DNA of 64,000 nt from Peptoniphilus ovalis (GCF_018919265.1 NZ_JAHLQO010000001.1:310001-374000); one strand, 5' to 3'; shown: positions 40,577 through 50,660, counted from the first letter of the stretch. Notes: generated from the sequence alone by a model not told the origin. Translations and numbers: made by a program.

Positions 40577-42145
40577 TTATAACAATGCAGAAATTGTTTC
40601 TACAATTAATGGTGCTCCAGGTCCTACTGGCCATCCTAGTAGATACCAAATAGACATTAGAGCTGTCCAAGATACTAAGAAGCACATTGAATATGGAAGC
40701 ATCATTGAAGTAAGTGTTCCAAGTCCTGCCTTCTTATCGTATTTTTGCATAAATACTACAATCATTGCAAAGTATGACATAAGTGGAGTTATGATATTTG
40801 TTGAAGAGTCACCAATTCTATAAGCTACTTGTGTAAGTGCTGGTGAAAGTCCAATTTCATACATCATTGGCACAAATATTGGAGCCATAATTGCCCATTT
40901 TGCAGACGCTGATCCCATAAATAGGTTTAAGAATGCTGCAAGTAGTATAAATAGTATTAACAGTGGAAGTCCCTCTAATTTAATAGATTGCAGGAATTCT
41001 GCTCCGTTTTTTGCTAAGATTAGTCCAAGATTTGTTTTTTCAAAGTATTTAACGAATTGTGCTGCAAAGAATGCTAGTACTAAATATCCGCCCATACCTT
41101 GCATTGCCTTAGTCATTGCTGCTACTAAGTCGTGAGAGTTGTTGATTTTACCAATTGTCTTACCATAAGCAAGCCCTGGAATTAAGAATAGTAGAAGCAT
41201 TGCAGGGATAAGTCCGTGTCCTAGGAATTCTTTTAAAGTGTATGCATTTTTAGATTCTTCAAAACTTCTAAAAGGTGCATTTGCTGGGAACATTAAAGCA
41301 GCCATAATTGCTACAAATATTAATAATGCGATAAGTGCATTTCTAAGTCCCTTTCTTTCAAGGTCAGTTAGCGGAGTTTCATCTGGTTTATAAGATCCAT
41401 TGTAAACTCCAAGGTTTTTCTCAACTATTTTTGTAGTTACAAGTGTACCAACAATTGTAATTAAAAATGTAGATACTGCTAAGAAGTACCAGTTACAAGT
41501 TGCTGCAAGGTGCATGTCAATACCACTAGCTTTCAAAGCTTCGTTTGTGATATTTGTAAGTAGTGGGTCAGTTGTACCAATTGCAAGGTTTGCTGAGAAA
41601 CCACCACTAACACCTGCGAAAGCTGCCGCTATACCTGCTAGTGGGTGACGGCCTGCATTTGCAAAGATAAGTGCTCCTAATGGAACTACTACAAGATAAC
41701 CAGCATCTGATGCTATATTTGACATAACTCCTGCAAATACTACTGCAGCAGTTAGTATATATGGTGGGACATTTGATAGAAGTCTTTTTAATGCTGCATT
41801 GAAAAGACCACTATTTTCAGCTACACCTACACCTAGCATAGCAACAAGTACAGTTCCAAGTGGAGCAAATCCTGTGAAGTTTTCTGTTGCAGAGTTAAAT
41901 ATGTAATTTAATCCTTCCCAGTTAAGTAGCGAAACTGCTTCCTTTGTAACTTCTTCTCCAGCCTTTGCGTCAAAGTATGTGGCACTGAGTCCTGCTTTTG
42001 CTGCAAAATAAGAAACTATAATTACAACGACAGATAAAATTGCAAAAATCATTGCAGGATGTGGTAGTGCATTACCAATTTTCTCGACACCTTTCAGAAA
42101 GCCGCCGACATCATTATTGTCTCTAACTTTCTTTTCTTTTGTCAT
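40577..42145 (-). CDS. AbgT-family transporter (p-aminobenzoyl-glutamate type)
   Basis: 522 residues, about twelve membrane segments. N-terminal VGGFLKGVEKIGNALPHP, the GFAPLGTVLVAMLGVGVAE segment and AGVSGGFSANLAIGTTDPLL match AbgT/YdaH. Members import p-aminobenzoyl-glutamate (a folate breakdown product) or export antimetabolites. In a genome with FolE/FolB this may salvage folate precursors. Monocistronic, divergent from the serine operon; the 299-base gap (42146-42444) is AT-rich with nothing else seen. Confidence 0.9.
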   Translation of the reverse strand: MTKEKKVRDNNDVGGFLKGVEKIGNALPHPAMIFAILSVVVIIVSYFAAKAGLSATYFDAKAGEEVTKEAVSLLNWEGLNYIFNSATENFTGFAPLGTVLVAMLGVGVAENSGLFNAALKRLLSNVPPYILTAAVVFAGVMSNIASDAGYLVVVPLGALIFANAGRHPLAGIAAAFAGVSGGFSANLAIGTTDPLLTNITNEALKASGIDMHLAATCNWYFLAVSTFLITIVGTLVTTKIVEKNLGVYNGSYKPDETPLTDLERKGLRNALIALLIFVAIMAALMFPANAPFRSFEESKNAYTLKEFLGHGLIPAMLLLFLIPGLAYGKTIGKINNSHDLVAAMTKAMQGMGGYLVLAFFAAQFVKYFEKTNLGLILAKNGAEFLQSIKLEGLPLLILFILLAAFLNLFMGSASAKWAIMAPIFVPMMYEIGLSPALTQVAYRIGDSSTNIITPLMSYFAMIVVFMQKYDKKAGLGTLTSMMLPYSMCFLVSWTALMSIWYLLGWPVGPGAPLIVETISALL

Positions 42146-42444
42146 AATTTTCCTCCTATAATAAATTTTACTTATAAAAAATATAAGTAAGACAAATATT
42201 TACAATTTAATAATATAGTAATAATGCTATTATATCAAGAGGAAAACAATTTTTTATAAAAATTTATCGTACTTTAAATGCATAAATTTTAGGATTTTAT
42301 TAAAACAATTTGATTTAAAAATATTTCAAATAATTAATATAATTTATAAACAATAAAAAAATTTAATTTTAACAGTTTAAAGTATAAATTAATAAAGCAA
42401 AATATACCGATTTATGCTAAAATAGTCGAAAGGAGGTAAGTAGA

Positions 42445-43110
42445 GTGAAAGAATACGGTTCCTTTGAAATTTTAGGGCCTATTATGGTTGGGCCATCTTC
42501 GTCTCACACAGCAGGTGCTTGTAAGATAGCAAGAGTGGCAGCTAAAATTTGTCCTAAAAATTATAAAAAAGTTGAATTTTATTTACATGGATCCTTTGCA
42601 TACACATACAAGGGCCATGGTACTGATAGAGCTCTTCTTGGGGGCATAATGGGTTTTGAAACTTATGATGATTCAATAAGATATGCATATGAAATTGCAA
42701 ATGAAAAAAATATTAATTATGAATTTATACCAACTGATTTAGGTGAAAATTATCATCCAAATACTGTAAAAATTAATTTTATTTACGATGATTATTGTGA
42801 ATATGTCATTGGTTCTTCAATTGGCGGTGGAAATATGATAATTGTGGATATCAACGGCATTGAAGTAGAATTTGACGGCAAATTCCCTACACTACTATTC
42901 CAATACCCTGAGCAAAAGGGAGTTATTGCCACAGTTTCTACAATACTTTCGGACAATGGATACAATATTGAGTCCATTAACACTAAAAAAGATGTGCTCA
43001 CAAATATAGTCACACTAACTGTTGAACTTGACAGAAAATTAGATGAAGAAGTATCTAAAAGATTACTTGATAATCCTAGATACATGACATCTAAATATGT
43101 GGAGGTATAA
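42445..43110 (+). CDS. sdaAB: L-serine dehydratase, beta subunit
   Basis: 221 residues, GTG start after AGGAGG. GPIMVGPSSSHTAGA near 10-24 is the signature. The C-terminal 70 residues are an ACT-like domain (GVIATVSTILSDNGYNIESI). Together with the alpha subunit it deaminates L-serine to pyruvate and ammonia, an energy source in amino-acid-fermenting anaerobes. The alpha gene starts on the next base after its stop. Confidence 0.95.
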   Translation: MKEYGSFEILGPIMVGPSSSHTAGACKIARVAAKICPKNYKKVEFYLHGSFAYTYKGHGTDRALLGGIMGFETYDDSIRYAYEIANEKNINYEFIPTDLGENYHPNTVKINFIYDDYCEYVIGSSIGGGNMIIVDINGIEVEFDGKFPTLLFQYPEQKGVIATVSTILSDNGYNIESINTKKDVLTNIVTLTVELDRKLDEEVSKRLLDNPRYMTSKYVEV

Positions 43111-43992
43111 ATGTTTAATACAGCTAATGAAATTATAGAAACTTGTAATAAAGAAGACATTCATATTTATGACTTGGTTTTAAGAGATGAGCTGAAAAAT
43201 TCTAAATTCACAGAAGTTGAGTTTAAAAATGAACTTAAAAAGATTTTAGATGTAATGAAAAAATCATCTCACAATACTTTAGAAAAAGAATATGAAACTG
43301 AATATAAAATGATAGATGGCTTTGCCAAAAAGCTTTACGACTATCAAAATGAAAAAGAGCCCATCACAAGCAAAGAACTTGTAAGGGCAATGGCTATGGC
43401 CTTTTCCACATCTGAGACCAATGCCAACATGGGCACAATTGCAGCAGCTCCAACTGCTGGAAGTTCTGGCATTATGCCAGCTGCTCTAATGGCAGTAAAA
43501 GACAAATACGGTCTAGATGATGATACTCTTATAAATGGACTATTAACATCCATAGGAATTGGGCAAATAATTGGTAAATATGCGACATTTGCCGGTGCCG
43601 AAGGCGGATGTCAAGCAGAATGCGGCTCTGCAAGTGCAATGGCAGCTGCAGCAGTTGTTGAGATGCTTGGCGGTTCTGCAGAAGAGGCACTGCATGCAGC
43701 AAGTATTACAATAATAAATGTAATGGGACTGGCTTGCGATCCAATTGCAGGTTTAGTTGAATATCCTTGTACATTTAGAAATGCCTCAGGCGTTATGAAT
43801 TCTCTTATATCAGCTGATATGTCAATGGCTGGTATCAAATCCATTGTTCCCTTTGACGAAGTTTGTCAAGCAATGGGTGAAGTAGGACATCTACTCCACG
43901 AATCTATAAGAGAGACAGGCCTTGGAGGACTTGCTGGAACAAAAACTGGCCAAGAAATTAGAGCCAAGTTTTTGAATCTTAAGGAGGATTAA
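43111..43992 (+). CDS. sdaAA: L-serine dehydratase, iron-sulphur alpha subunit
   Basis: 293 residues. The conserved Cys-rich regions GAEGGCQAECGSASAM (about 165-180) and ACDPIAGLVEYPC (about 207-219) hold the oxygen-sensitive [4Fe-4S] cluster. TSETNANMGTIAAAPTAGSS is the substrate loop. Second gene of the operon, followed four bases later by a transporter. Confidence 0.96.
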   Translation: MFNTANEIIETCNKEDIHIYDLVLRDELKNSKFTEVEFKNELKKILDVMKKSSHNTLEKEYETEYKMIDGFAKKLYDYQNEKEPITSKELVRAMAMAFSTSETNANMGTIAAAPTAGSSGIMPAALMAVKDKYGLDDDTLINGLLTSIGIGQIIGKYATFAGAEGGCQAECGSASAMAAAAVVEMLGGSAEEALHAASITIINVMGLACDPIAGLVEYPCTFRNASGVMNSLISADMSMAGIKSIVPFDEVCQAMGEVGHLLHESIRETGLGGLAGTKTGQEIRAKFLNLKED

Positions 43993-43996
43993 TCAA

Positions 43997-45214
43997 ATGA
44001 AAGAAAAGAAAAAAATTGGGCTTATTCCCAAGCTCATTATAGCAATTATATTAGGTACTCTTGTAGGACTTTATTTGCCAGATGTTTTCACAGTAATAGG
44101 AATTACTTTCTCTAAAATGTTTGGTGCATTCTTAAACTTCCTAATACCACTAATGATAATAGCATTTGTTGGTAAGGGTATCGCAGATTTATCAGAAGGT
44201 GCTGGAAAACTTTTAGGAGTTACAGTTCTTTTAGCTTATGCATCTACATTAGTAGCAGGTTCAGCTTCATATTTTATGTCAAATGCAATATTCCCTAGTT
44301 TTATAACAACTGATCTTGTTGACAGAATTCAAGCAGCAACATCTAATGAATTAAAGCCATTATTTGAAATACCTTTATCTGCATTTATAGATGTTACTGC
44401 AGCACTTGTACTTGCATTTATGCTTGGACTTTGCGTATCTATTTTAAGAAGTAAGGGCAGCGGAGAAATATTATACAAAGCTCTTGGCGAATTCTCAGAA
44501 GTAATTAATTTAGTGCTTGCAAAATTCGTTATACCAATTCTACCATTTTATATTTTTGGAAACTTTACAAATCTTGCAAAATCTGGTTCAGTATTTGCAA
44601 TTCTTGGAATTTTCGGAAGAATTTTCGTATGTATAATTGGACTTCACTTAATTTATTTAACAATTTTATTTATAATAACTTGTACCTACGCAGGAAAGAA
44701 TCCATTTAAATCAATTAGACTTGCAGTTCCAGCATATTTAACAGCAGTTGGAACTCAATCTTCAGCAGCTTCTATACCTGTAAATGTAAACTGTAACAAG
44801 AATATAGGAGTAACAAAACAAATCAGAGATTTCGTAATTCCTCTTTGTGCAACAGTTCACATGCCAGGTTCAATGATTACTATTACAGGTTGTGTTTATA
44901 CATTACTTACAATGTTTGATATGCCACATTCTTATGGACTTATGATTAAGTTTATAGCAATTCTTGGTGTAGCAATGGTAGCAGCACCGGGAGCACCTGG
45001 TGGAGCAGTAATGAGTGCACTTCCATTCTTACCAGTTGTTGGAGTTGACCCAGCTAGTACAATGGCTACAATTCTAATAACTCTATATATTACACAAGAT
45101 TCTTTTGGTACAGCGGCCAATGTAACTGGAGATAATGCAATTTCAGTTGCAGTTGAAAAAATCTATTACGATCACATTGTAAAAAGACCAAAACCAACAG
45201 AAGAATTTGAATAA
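43997..45214 (+). CDS. Dicarboxylate/amino acid:cation symporter, likely serine uptake
   Basis: 405 residues, DAACS fold with eight membrane helices and two re-entrant loops. GTQSSAASIPV (about 250) and the PGSMITITG and TAANVTGDNAIS region match SstT/GltP-like sodium symporters. Operon context with L-serine dehydratase makes serine (or serine/threonine) the best substrate guess. Confidence 0.88.
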   Translation: MKEKKKIGLIPKLIIAIILGTLVGLYLPDVFTVIGITFSKMFGAFLNFLIPLMIIAFVGKGIADLSEGAGKLLGVTVLLAYASTLVAGSASYFMSNAIFPSFITTDLVDRIQAATSNELKPLFEIPLSAFIDVTAALVLAFMLGLCVSILRSKGSGEILYKALGEFSEVINLVLAKFVIPILPFYIFGNFTNLAKSGSVFAILGIFGRIFVCIIGLHLIYLTILFIITCTYAGKNPFKSIRLAVPAYLTAVGTQSSAASIPVNVNCNKNIGVTKQIRDFVIPLCATVHMPGSMITITGCVYTLLTMFDMPHSYGLMIKFIAILGVAMVAAPGAPGGAVMSALPFLPVVGVDPASTMATILITLYITQDSFGTAANVTGDNAISVAVEKIYYDHIVKRPKPTEEFE

Positions 45215-45235
45215 AAATTAAAAGCATATTTACCC

Positions 45236-45268
45236 AAAAAAGCTATGTCATAAGGCATAGCTTTTTTG
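45236..45268 (+). terminator. Terminator of the serine operon
   Basis: AAAAAAGCTATG / CATAGCTTTTTT hairpin. Confidence 0.9.
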
Positions 45269-45356
45269 CGTTAAATTTAGTAAAAAAATATAAGAAACTT
45301 CAAAACATTGTAGAAATCATATATAATTAAATTGACCCAATATTTAGAGGTGAAAA

Positions 45357-46091
45357 ATGAAAACAGTACTTATTACAGGATCTTCTAAGGGAATTGGAGC
45401 AGCAATTGCAAAGAAACTTTCAGAAGAAGACTACAGAATTATTATAAATTACAATAGCTCAAAAGAAGATGCTATAAATCTTCAAAATGAAATTAGAAGC
45501 AGAGGCAAAGACTGTCTTGCAATAAAGGCAGACATTACAAACTCTAAAGAAGTTCAAGAAATGTTTTTAAAAGTCAGCGAAAGATTTAGAGGAGTTGATA
45601 TTTTAATAAACAATGCAGGAGTATCTTCTTATGGCTTATTTCAAGATATAGATGAACAGACTTGGGACAGAGTATTTGATGTAAATGTAAAGGGAGTTTA
45701 CAACTGCATCCACGAAGCTCTGCCCTATATGCTAAAAAAACATGACGGGAAAATTTTAAATATGTCATCAATTTGGGGCATAGTTGGAGGCTCAATGGAA
45801 AGCCACTACTCCGCCACAAAGGGAGCAATAAATGCACTTACAAAGGCACTTGCACAGGAGCTAGGATACTCTGGAATTACAGTAAATGCCATAGCTCCAG
45901 GTGCAGTTGATAGCAATATGACAAATTCCATAGGAGAGAGCAATTTATGTATACTTCAAGATGAGATTCCCATGGGAAGACTGGCAACCAAGGAGGAAAT
46001 TGCTGAACTTGTGTCCTTTATGATTTCAGAAAAAAATTCATATATGACAGGTCAGATAATTTCGCCTAATGGCGGAATGATTGTTTATTAG
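45357..46091 (+). CDS. Short-chain dehydrogenase/reductase (FabG-like)
   Basis: 244 residues. NAD(P) loop ITGSSKGIGAAIA near 5, NNAG near 86, catalytic Ser in MSSIWG and YSATK near 152. Close in length to FabG but not in a fatty-acid cluster; substrate uncertain. It starts a three-gene run with the lipid kinase and FolD homologue. Confidence 0.9.
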   Translation: MKTVLITGSSKGIGAAIAKKLSEEDYRIIINYNSSKEDAINLQNEIRSRGKDCLAIKADITNSKEVQEMFLKVSERFRGVDILINNAGVSSYGLFQDIDEQTWDRVFDVNVKGVYNCIHEALPYMLKKHDGKILNMSSIWGIVGGSMESHYSATKGAINALTKALAQELGYSGITVNAIAPGAVDSNMTNSIGESNLCILQDEIPMGRLATKEEIAELVSFMISEKNSYMTGQIISPNGGMIVY

Positions 46092-46099
46092 GAGGAAAA

Positions 46100-46993
46100 A
46101 TGAAAAAGATACTATTGATTTACAATCCAAATGCTGGAGACGAAAAGGGAAACGAATTATTAGAAACTATTGAAAGAAAATTAAAAGAAAATTTTGAAGA
46201 AGTACTTATAAAAGAAACAAAAGATGCAGGCCATGCAACAGAACTTGCAAAAGAATACAAAGATATTGAGTCTATCGCAGTTTTTGGTGGAGATGGAACA
46301 ATTAATGAAGTCTTGCTTGGAATGTATGAAGCAGACTCTCACGCAAAACTATTAATTATACCTGCAGGCACGGGAAATCTACTTGCAAAAAAATTAGACA
46401 TTCCAGAAAATCCTGAAGAAGCACTAAATGCTTTTAGTTTTAATAAAACTAAGAAAATTGATTTGGGAAAATGTGGCGACAATGTATTTTCAATGTTTGC
46501 ATCAATTGGAGCAATTCCAGAAGCAATCCACGAAGTAAGCTCTGAAGAAAAATCAAAACTTGGAGGACTTGCATATATTAAAAAATCTGTGGAAAAATTA
46601 TTAGACTCACATAAATACGAGCTTGAAATAACTTCCGATGGAGGAGAATACTCAGGAGAAGTAGATCACTTAATGGTATGCCTTTCAAATAAAATTGGAA
46701 AATTAGAATTTACTAAAGAAAATAAAGATATGGACAATGGACTTGCCCATGTGTTAATCTTAACAGATGATTCTGTAAAAGATAGGCTAGAAGTATTAAG
46801 AGCATCAGTTGCAGGAGAAGTTGAAGACGTGGACAAAGTTGTAAACTTTAAAGCAAAGAAAATTTCCATTAAATCACTAGATGGCGATGTAAAAGTAGAT
46901 ATAGACGGAGATGAAGGACCTAAACTTCCAGTGGATATTGAAATAATAAATAAAGCTGTTGAAGTTTATATCCCAGACTTAAATGAGGTGTGA
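46100..46993 (+). CDS. Diacylglycerol kinase-family lipid kinase (DagK/YegS type)
   Basis: 297 residues. IYNPNAGDEKG near 7, FGGDGTINEVLLG near 58 (nucleotide site) and PAGTGNLLAKKL near 84. The C-terminal beta domain ends with DGDEGPKLPVDIEI. Phosphorylates diacylglycerol or a similar lipid at the inner membrane face. Nine bases after the SDR gene; stop one base before the folD ATG. Confidence 0.92.
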   Translation: MKKILLIYNPNAGDEKGNELLETIERKLKENFEEVLIKETKDAGHATELAKEYKDIESIAVFGGDGTINEVLLGMYEADSHAKLLIIPAGTGNLLAKKLDIPENPEEALNAFSFNKTKKIDLGKCGDNVFSMFASIGAIPEAIHEVSSEEKSKLGGLAYIKKSVEKLLDSHKYELEITSDGGEYSGEVDHLMVCLSNKIGKLEFTKENKDMDNGLAHVLILTDDSVKDRLEVLRASVAGEVEDVDKVVNFKAKKISIKSLDGDVKVDIDGDEGPKLPVDIEIINKAVEVYIPDLNEV

Positions 46994-46994
46994 A

Positions 46995-47825
46995 ATGACA
47001 AAAATTCTCTATGCTACAGATTATGTAGATAAAAAAACTACAGAAATAAAAGAAAAAATAGACAGCCTAAAAACTGTTCCTGAACTTGCAATTATTAGAG
47101 TTGGTGAAGACCCGGGAAGTCTTGCCTATGAAAAGGGGATTAATTCTACTGCAAAAAAGCTTGGAATTGAAGTTAACTCCTTTGTATTTGATAAAGATTC
47201 TAAGACAGAAGATTTAGTTAAAAAGATTAAAGAATTAAATGAAGATAAAAAAATCGGTGGCATCTTGGTGTTTAGACCACTTCCTGAAAATATAGACGAA
47301 GATGAAATTGCTCTTGCTATAGATGAGGATAAAGACATTGACTGTATGAATCCGATTAATATGGCAAAAGTATACAATGGAGAAGTCGATGGTTTCATTC
47401 CACTTGCACCTAAGGCAAGTGTAGAGCTTTTAAAATTTTATGGATATGAACTTAAAGGAGCTGACACTGTAATTATTAACCACTCAAATGTAGTGGGTAA
47501 GCCTCTTGCAATGATTTTATTAAAGGAGCTTGCAACTGTTACAATTTGCCATATTGGCACAGAAGATTTAAAAAAGCACACTCAAAATGCAGACATAGTT
47601 TTTACTGCAATGGGCAAGGCTGAATTTCTAGATGAAAATTATTTTAATGAAAATTCAACTGTAATTGATATTGGAACTTCTAAAAACAAAGAAGGCAAAT
47701 ACAGAGGAGACCTTGATGAAGAATCTGTAAATGGTAAAATTAAAGCTTTTTCTCCAGTGCCTAAAGGGATTGGAAGCATTACAAATTTACTACTTCTTGA
47801 AAATGTAATAAAAAATAAAAACTAA
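46995..47825 (+). CDS. folD: FolD-like protein with altered active site
   Basis: 276 residues from the ATG 46995 (GAGGTG upstream). The overall fold matches methylene-THF dehydrogenase/cyclohydrolase (SNVVGKPLAMILL Rossmann loop, ADIVFTAMGKAEF, SPVPKGIGSIT). Yet the usual SxxYxxxK motif reads SLAYEKGI: Tyr45 is kept and Ile49 takes the position of the catalytic Lys. The Gln of GILVQLPLP is Phe93 (GILVFRPLP), and PCTP is PLAP. The KDID acid is kept. Activity may be changed or lost. The gene symbol denotes homology only. Confidence 0.8.
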   Translation: MTKILYATDYVDKKTTEIKEKIDSLKTVPELAIIRVGEDPGSLAYEKGINSTAKKLGIEVNSFVFDKDSKTEDLVKKIKELNEDKKIGGILVFRPLPENIDEDEIALAIDEDKDIDCMNPINMAKVYNGEVDGFIPLAPKASVELLKFYGYELKGADTVIINHSNVVGKPLAMILLKELATVTICHIGTEDLKKHTQNADIVFTAMGKAEFLDENYFNENSTVIDIGTSKNKEGKYRGDLDEESVNGKIKAFSPVPKGIGSITNLLLLENVIKNKN

Positions 47826-47832
47826 TAAGCAT

Positions 47833-47868
47833 AAAATCTCCACTCTATTGAGTCCAGGAGATTTTTTA
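47833..47868 (+). terminator. Terminator after folD
   Basis: AAAATCTCC...GGAGATTTTTT stem with an inner ACTC / GAGT helix. It shows that the next gene starts after it, not inside it. Confidence 0.8.
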
Positions 47869-47898
47869 TTTATAATTGAATTGATTGGAAGTGAGACT

Positions 47899-48189
47899 TT
47901 GAAAAAACTAAATTACAAAGAAAAATTTATTCAAATGAATAAAGAAGCAAGAGCAACTTGGATTTTGTTTTTAATAATGCTTTTGTGGTGGATTTTTACA
48001 GGAATCTTTTTAAAGGATGTTGATATTAAAATTTTCTACATTCCACTTTGGGCATTTTTATCTACAATTGGCACAATGATTATCTCAACTATTGGGGTTA
48101 TAATTCTTGTTAAAAAAGTTTTCGTAAATTTTGAACTTGATGAAGATGAAGAAGATTTTATTGAAGAAATGAGTAAAGACCATGAATAA
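47899..48189 (+). CDS. YhdT-like (DUF997) small membrane protein
   Basis: 96 residues from the TTG at 47899, after GGAAGTGA; an in-frame start at 47848 would lie within the terminator. EARATWILFLIMLLWWIF and a second membrane segment around 55-75 match YhdT/DUF997, which is almost always next to panF. Acidic tail. It overlaps panF by eight bases. Role unknown, probably a symporter accessory. Confidence 0.82.
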   Translation: MKKLNYKEKFIQMNKEARATWILFLIMLLWWIFTGIFLKDVDIKIFYIPLWAFLSTIGTMIISTIGVIILVKKVFVNFELDEDEEDFIEEMSKDHE

Positions 48190-49657
48190 TTTTATAACCT
48201 TAATTCCTTTAATTGTTTTTATAATTTCAATGATGGGAATTGGATTTTATGTAAATAGAAAAAGACAACTTGATCATGGATTTTCCAAAGACTATTACAT
48301 CGGTGGCAGAAGTCTTGGAGGATTTACTCTTGCAATGACTCTAATTGCAACTTATGGATCCGTATCAAGTTTTGTCGGCGGACCAGGAATGGCATGGAAA
48401 GTTGGATTTGGATGGGTTTATTACTCAAGTATTCAAATTGCTTGTGCCTATCTAGTGCTTGGAGTTTACGGCAAAAAGCTCGCACTTATTGCAAGAAAAA
48501 TTGATGCAGTTACTATTCCAGATTTAATAAGGCACAGATACAACTCAAATTTTCTTGCCACAGTATCTGCGATTATAATAGTTATATTTTTTATAACTAC
48601 AATGGTTGCACAGTTTATAGGTGGAGCAAAACTTTTTGAAGCAGCAACTGGTTATTCATATTTAATTGGTTTAATAATTTTTGGAGTTGCAACGATAATC
48701 TACACATCAGTTGGAGGATTTAAAGCAGTTGCAATTACAGACACTTGTTGTGCAGTTATTATGATTATTGGCACTTTAATTTTAGCGGCTGGAGTTTTAA
48801 ATTATGGCGGCGGGCTAGAAAATATAATGAGTTTAATCGAGACAAATTATCCAAATCATCTTCAGCCACTCTCTCATGAAAGTTTAAATATCCCACTATT
48901 TATTGGCGGATGGTTTTTAGTAGGATTTTGTCTTCTTGGACTTCCACAGTCAGTTGTGAGATGTTTTTCTTATAAAGATACAAAATCAGTTCACAGAGCC
49001 ATGATTTATGGAACATTTTGCCTTGGAATTATGGTAATTGGAATGCACATAATAGGAGTGCTTTCAACTGCAGTTATAACAGATACAAGCATTACAGATG
49101 TTGACAGTATTATGCCAATGACAATTATGAAGACACTTCCTAAATTTTTGGCAGGAATTGCAATTTGCGGACCACTTTCAGCATCAATGTCAACTGTGTC
49201 ATCACTTTTAATAGCAGCATCTTCATCAATTGTAAAAGACATCTACCTTCACAAAAAAGAAAGCGAGAAAGATTATATAGACTATTCCAAAGTTTCAATA
49301 TTTTCCACAATTGTTACATTTCTAATAGGAATAATTGTCTTTGTAATTGCAATAAAACCACCAAGTGTAATAGTTTGGATTAATCTTTTTGCCTTTGGCG
49401 GACTTGAAGCAGCATTTTTCTGGGTATTTTATTTTGGAATGTTTTGGAAAGGTGCAAATGAATTTGGAGCAAAGCTTTCAATGATTGGCGGAACAGTTTT
49501 GTATTTAGTTTTTGGAGCATTAAAAATAAATATACTTGGACTTCACAACATTGTATGGGCGATAATCTTTGGACTTGTCCTTTTTGTAGTAGGTTCAAAA
49601 TTTGGCGAAAAACCAAGTAGAGAAATAATGAGAATATATTTTCCAGAAAAAATTTAG
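48182..49657 (+). CDS. panF: Sodium/pantothenate symporter-like protein
   Basis: 491 residues, SSS family with about 13 membrane helices. YYIGGRSLGG near 39, ATYGSVSSFVGGPGMAW near 56, GGFKAVAITD near 179 and CGPLSASMSTVSSLL near 337. The DUF997 neighbour supports PanF rather than a proline or solute:Na+ paralogue. Imports pantothenate for CoA. Confidence 0.9.
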   Translation: MNNFITLIPLIVFIISMMGIGFYVNRKRQLDHGFSKDYYIGGRSLGGFTLAMTLIATYGSVSSFVGGPGMAWKVGFGWVYYSSIQIACAYLVLGVYGKKLALIARKIDAVTIPDLIRHRYNSNFLATVSAIIIVIFFITTMVAQFIGGAKLFEAATGYSYLIGLIIFGVATIIYTSVGGFKAVAITDTCCAVIMIIGTLILAAGVLNYGGGLENIMSLIETNYPNHLQPLSHESLNIPLFIGGWFLVGFCLLGLPQSVVRCFSYKDTKSVHRAMIYGTFCLGIMVIGMHIIGVLSTAVITDTSITDVDSIMPMTIMKTLPKFLAGIAICGPLSASMSTVSSLLIAASSSIVKDIYLHKKESEKDYIDYSKVSIFSTIVTFLIGIIVFVIAIKPPSVIVWINLFAFGGLEAAFFWVFYFGMFWKGANEFGAKLSMIGGTVLYLVFGALKINILGLHNIVWAIIFGLVLFVVGSKFGEKPSREIMRIYFPEKI

Positions 49658-49665
49658 GAGAAAAA

Positions 49666-50553
49666 ATGATTACAGACAGAGTATTTTTAGTAAAACCACA
49701 TAAATTTCAGTTTAATGTAGAGACAGCAGCAGACAATGTATTTCAGTCAAATGATGGAGACTTTTCAGCAGATGAAATACAAAAAAGAGCAGCAGAAGAA
49801 TTTGAAAATGCAGTAGCACTTTTAAGAGGTGAGGGAATTCACGTTGACGTGTTAGAAGATTTTGATGACACAACACCTGATTCAATCTTTCCAAACAATG
49901 TAATAGTAACATTTCCTGGAAAGATTATGATTTGTGAAATGTATTCAGACAATAGAAATCTCGAATATAATAAATTAAAGCCTCAGCTTGAAAAGATTGT
50001 AAATTATAAAAAAATAGAAAAATTTGACTTTAGAAATGATGAGAAAAAAGTCCTAGAAGGCACAGGAGCACTTGTACTAGATAGAGAAAATAAAATCGCC
50101 TATGCAACACTTTCAAAAAGATGTGACGAAGGTGAGCTTGATAAATTCTGCGAAACCTTTGGATTTAAAAAAGTAGCATTTAAATCAGAACAAGATAATA
50201 AGCCAGTCTATCACACAAATGTAATAATGACTTTGGCAGAGAAATTTGTAATGATTGCAGATGAGTTGATAGTTGAAGGTAGAGAAGAAGTTTTAGAAAG
50301 CTTAAGAGAAAGTGGAAAAGAAATAATTCACTTGACAGAAGAAGAAATCTTAAACTTTGCAGGAAATTCCATTGAGCTTAAGGGAAGAGATAAAAATATC
50401 TTGGTGATTTCAGAAATGGGACTTAATGCACTTAGTGAAGATAAAATAAAAACTATAGAAAAGTATGATAAAATCCTTGCAATTAATGTGGACACAATAT
50501 CCCATTACGGCGGAGGAGCAATAAGATGCATGATTTGTGAGAATTTTTTATAA
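49666..50553 (+). CDS. ctlX: Citrulline-type amidinohydrolase (CtlX family)
   Basis: 295 residues. Guanidino-modifying (arginine deiminase) fold motifs: PDSIFPNNVIVTF near 66, EGTGALVLDR near 124 with Glu, YHTNVIM with His near 180 and catalytic Cys288 in GGGAIRCM. The pattern is that of CtlX-type hydrolases. Eight bases after panF, so in the same operon. Substrate not proven. Confidence 0.85.
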   Translation: MITDRVFLVKPHKFQFNVETAADNVFQSNDGDFSADEIQKRAAEEFENAVALLRGEGIHVDVLEDFDDTTPDSIFPNNVIVTFPGKIMICEMYSDNRNLEYNKLKPQLEKIVNYKKIEKFDFRNDEKKVLEGTGALVLDRENKIAYATLSKRCDEGELDKFCETFGFKKVAFKSEQDNKPVYHTNVIMTLAEKFVMIADELIVEGREEVLESLRESGKEIIHLTEEEILNFAGNSIELKGRDKNILVISEMGLNALSEDKIKTIEKYDKILAINVDTISHYGGGAIRCMICENFL

Positions 50554-50579
50554 AACTAAATTAAATTTGATTTAGTTTC

Positions 50580-50607
50580 GGACTTTCCTTAGGATTGTCC
50601 GTTTTTT
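50580..50607 (+). terminator. Terminator after ctlX
   Basis: CGGAC...GTCCG hairpin with six T. Its sequence is shared with the hairpin at 33772-33799. Confidence 0.8.
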
Positions 50608-50660
50608 AAGAAATATAAGATTATTATTAATATTAAAATTATTTGAAGTATAAAAGTTAT

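Noticed and set aside
47848-47898. Longer N-terminus for the DUF997 protein
   Set aside because: The region is the folD terminator hairpin; the family starts near the TTG at 47899.
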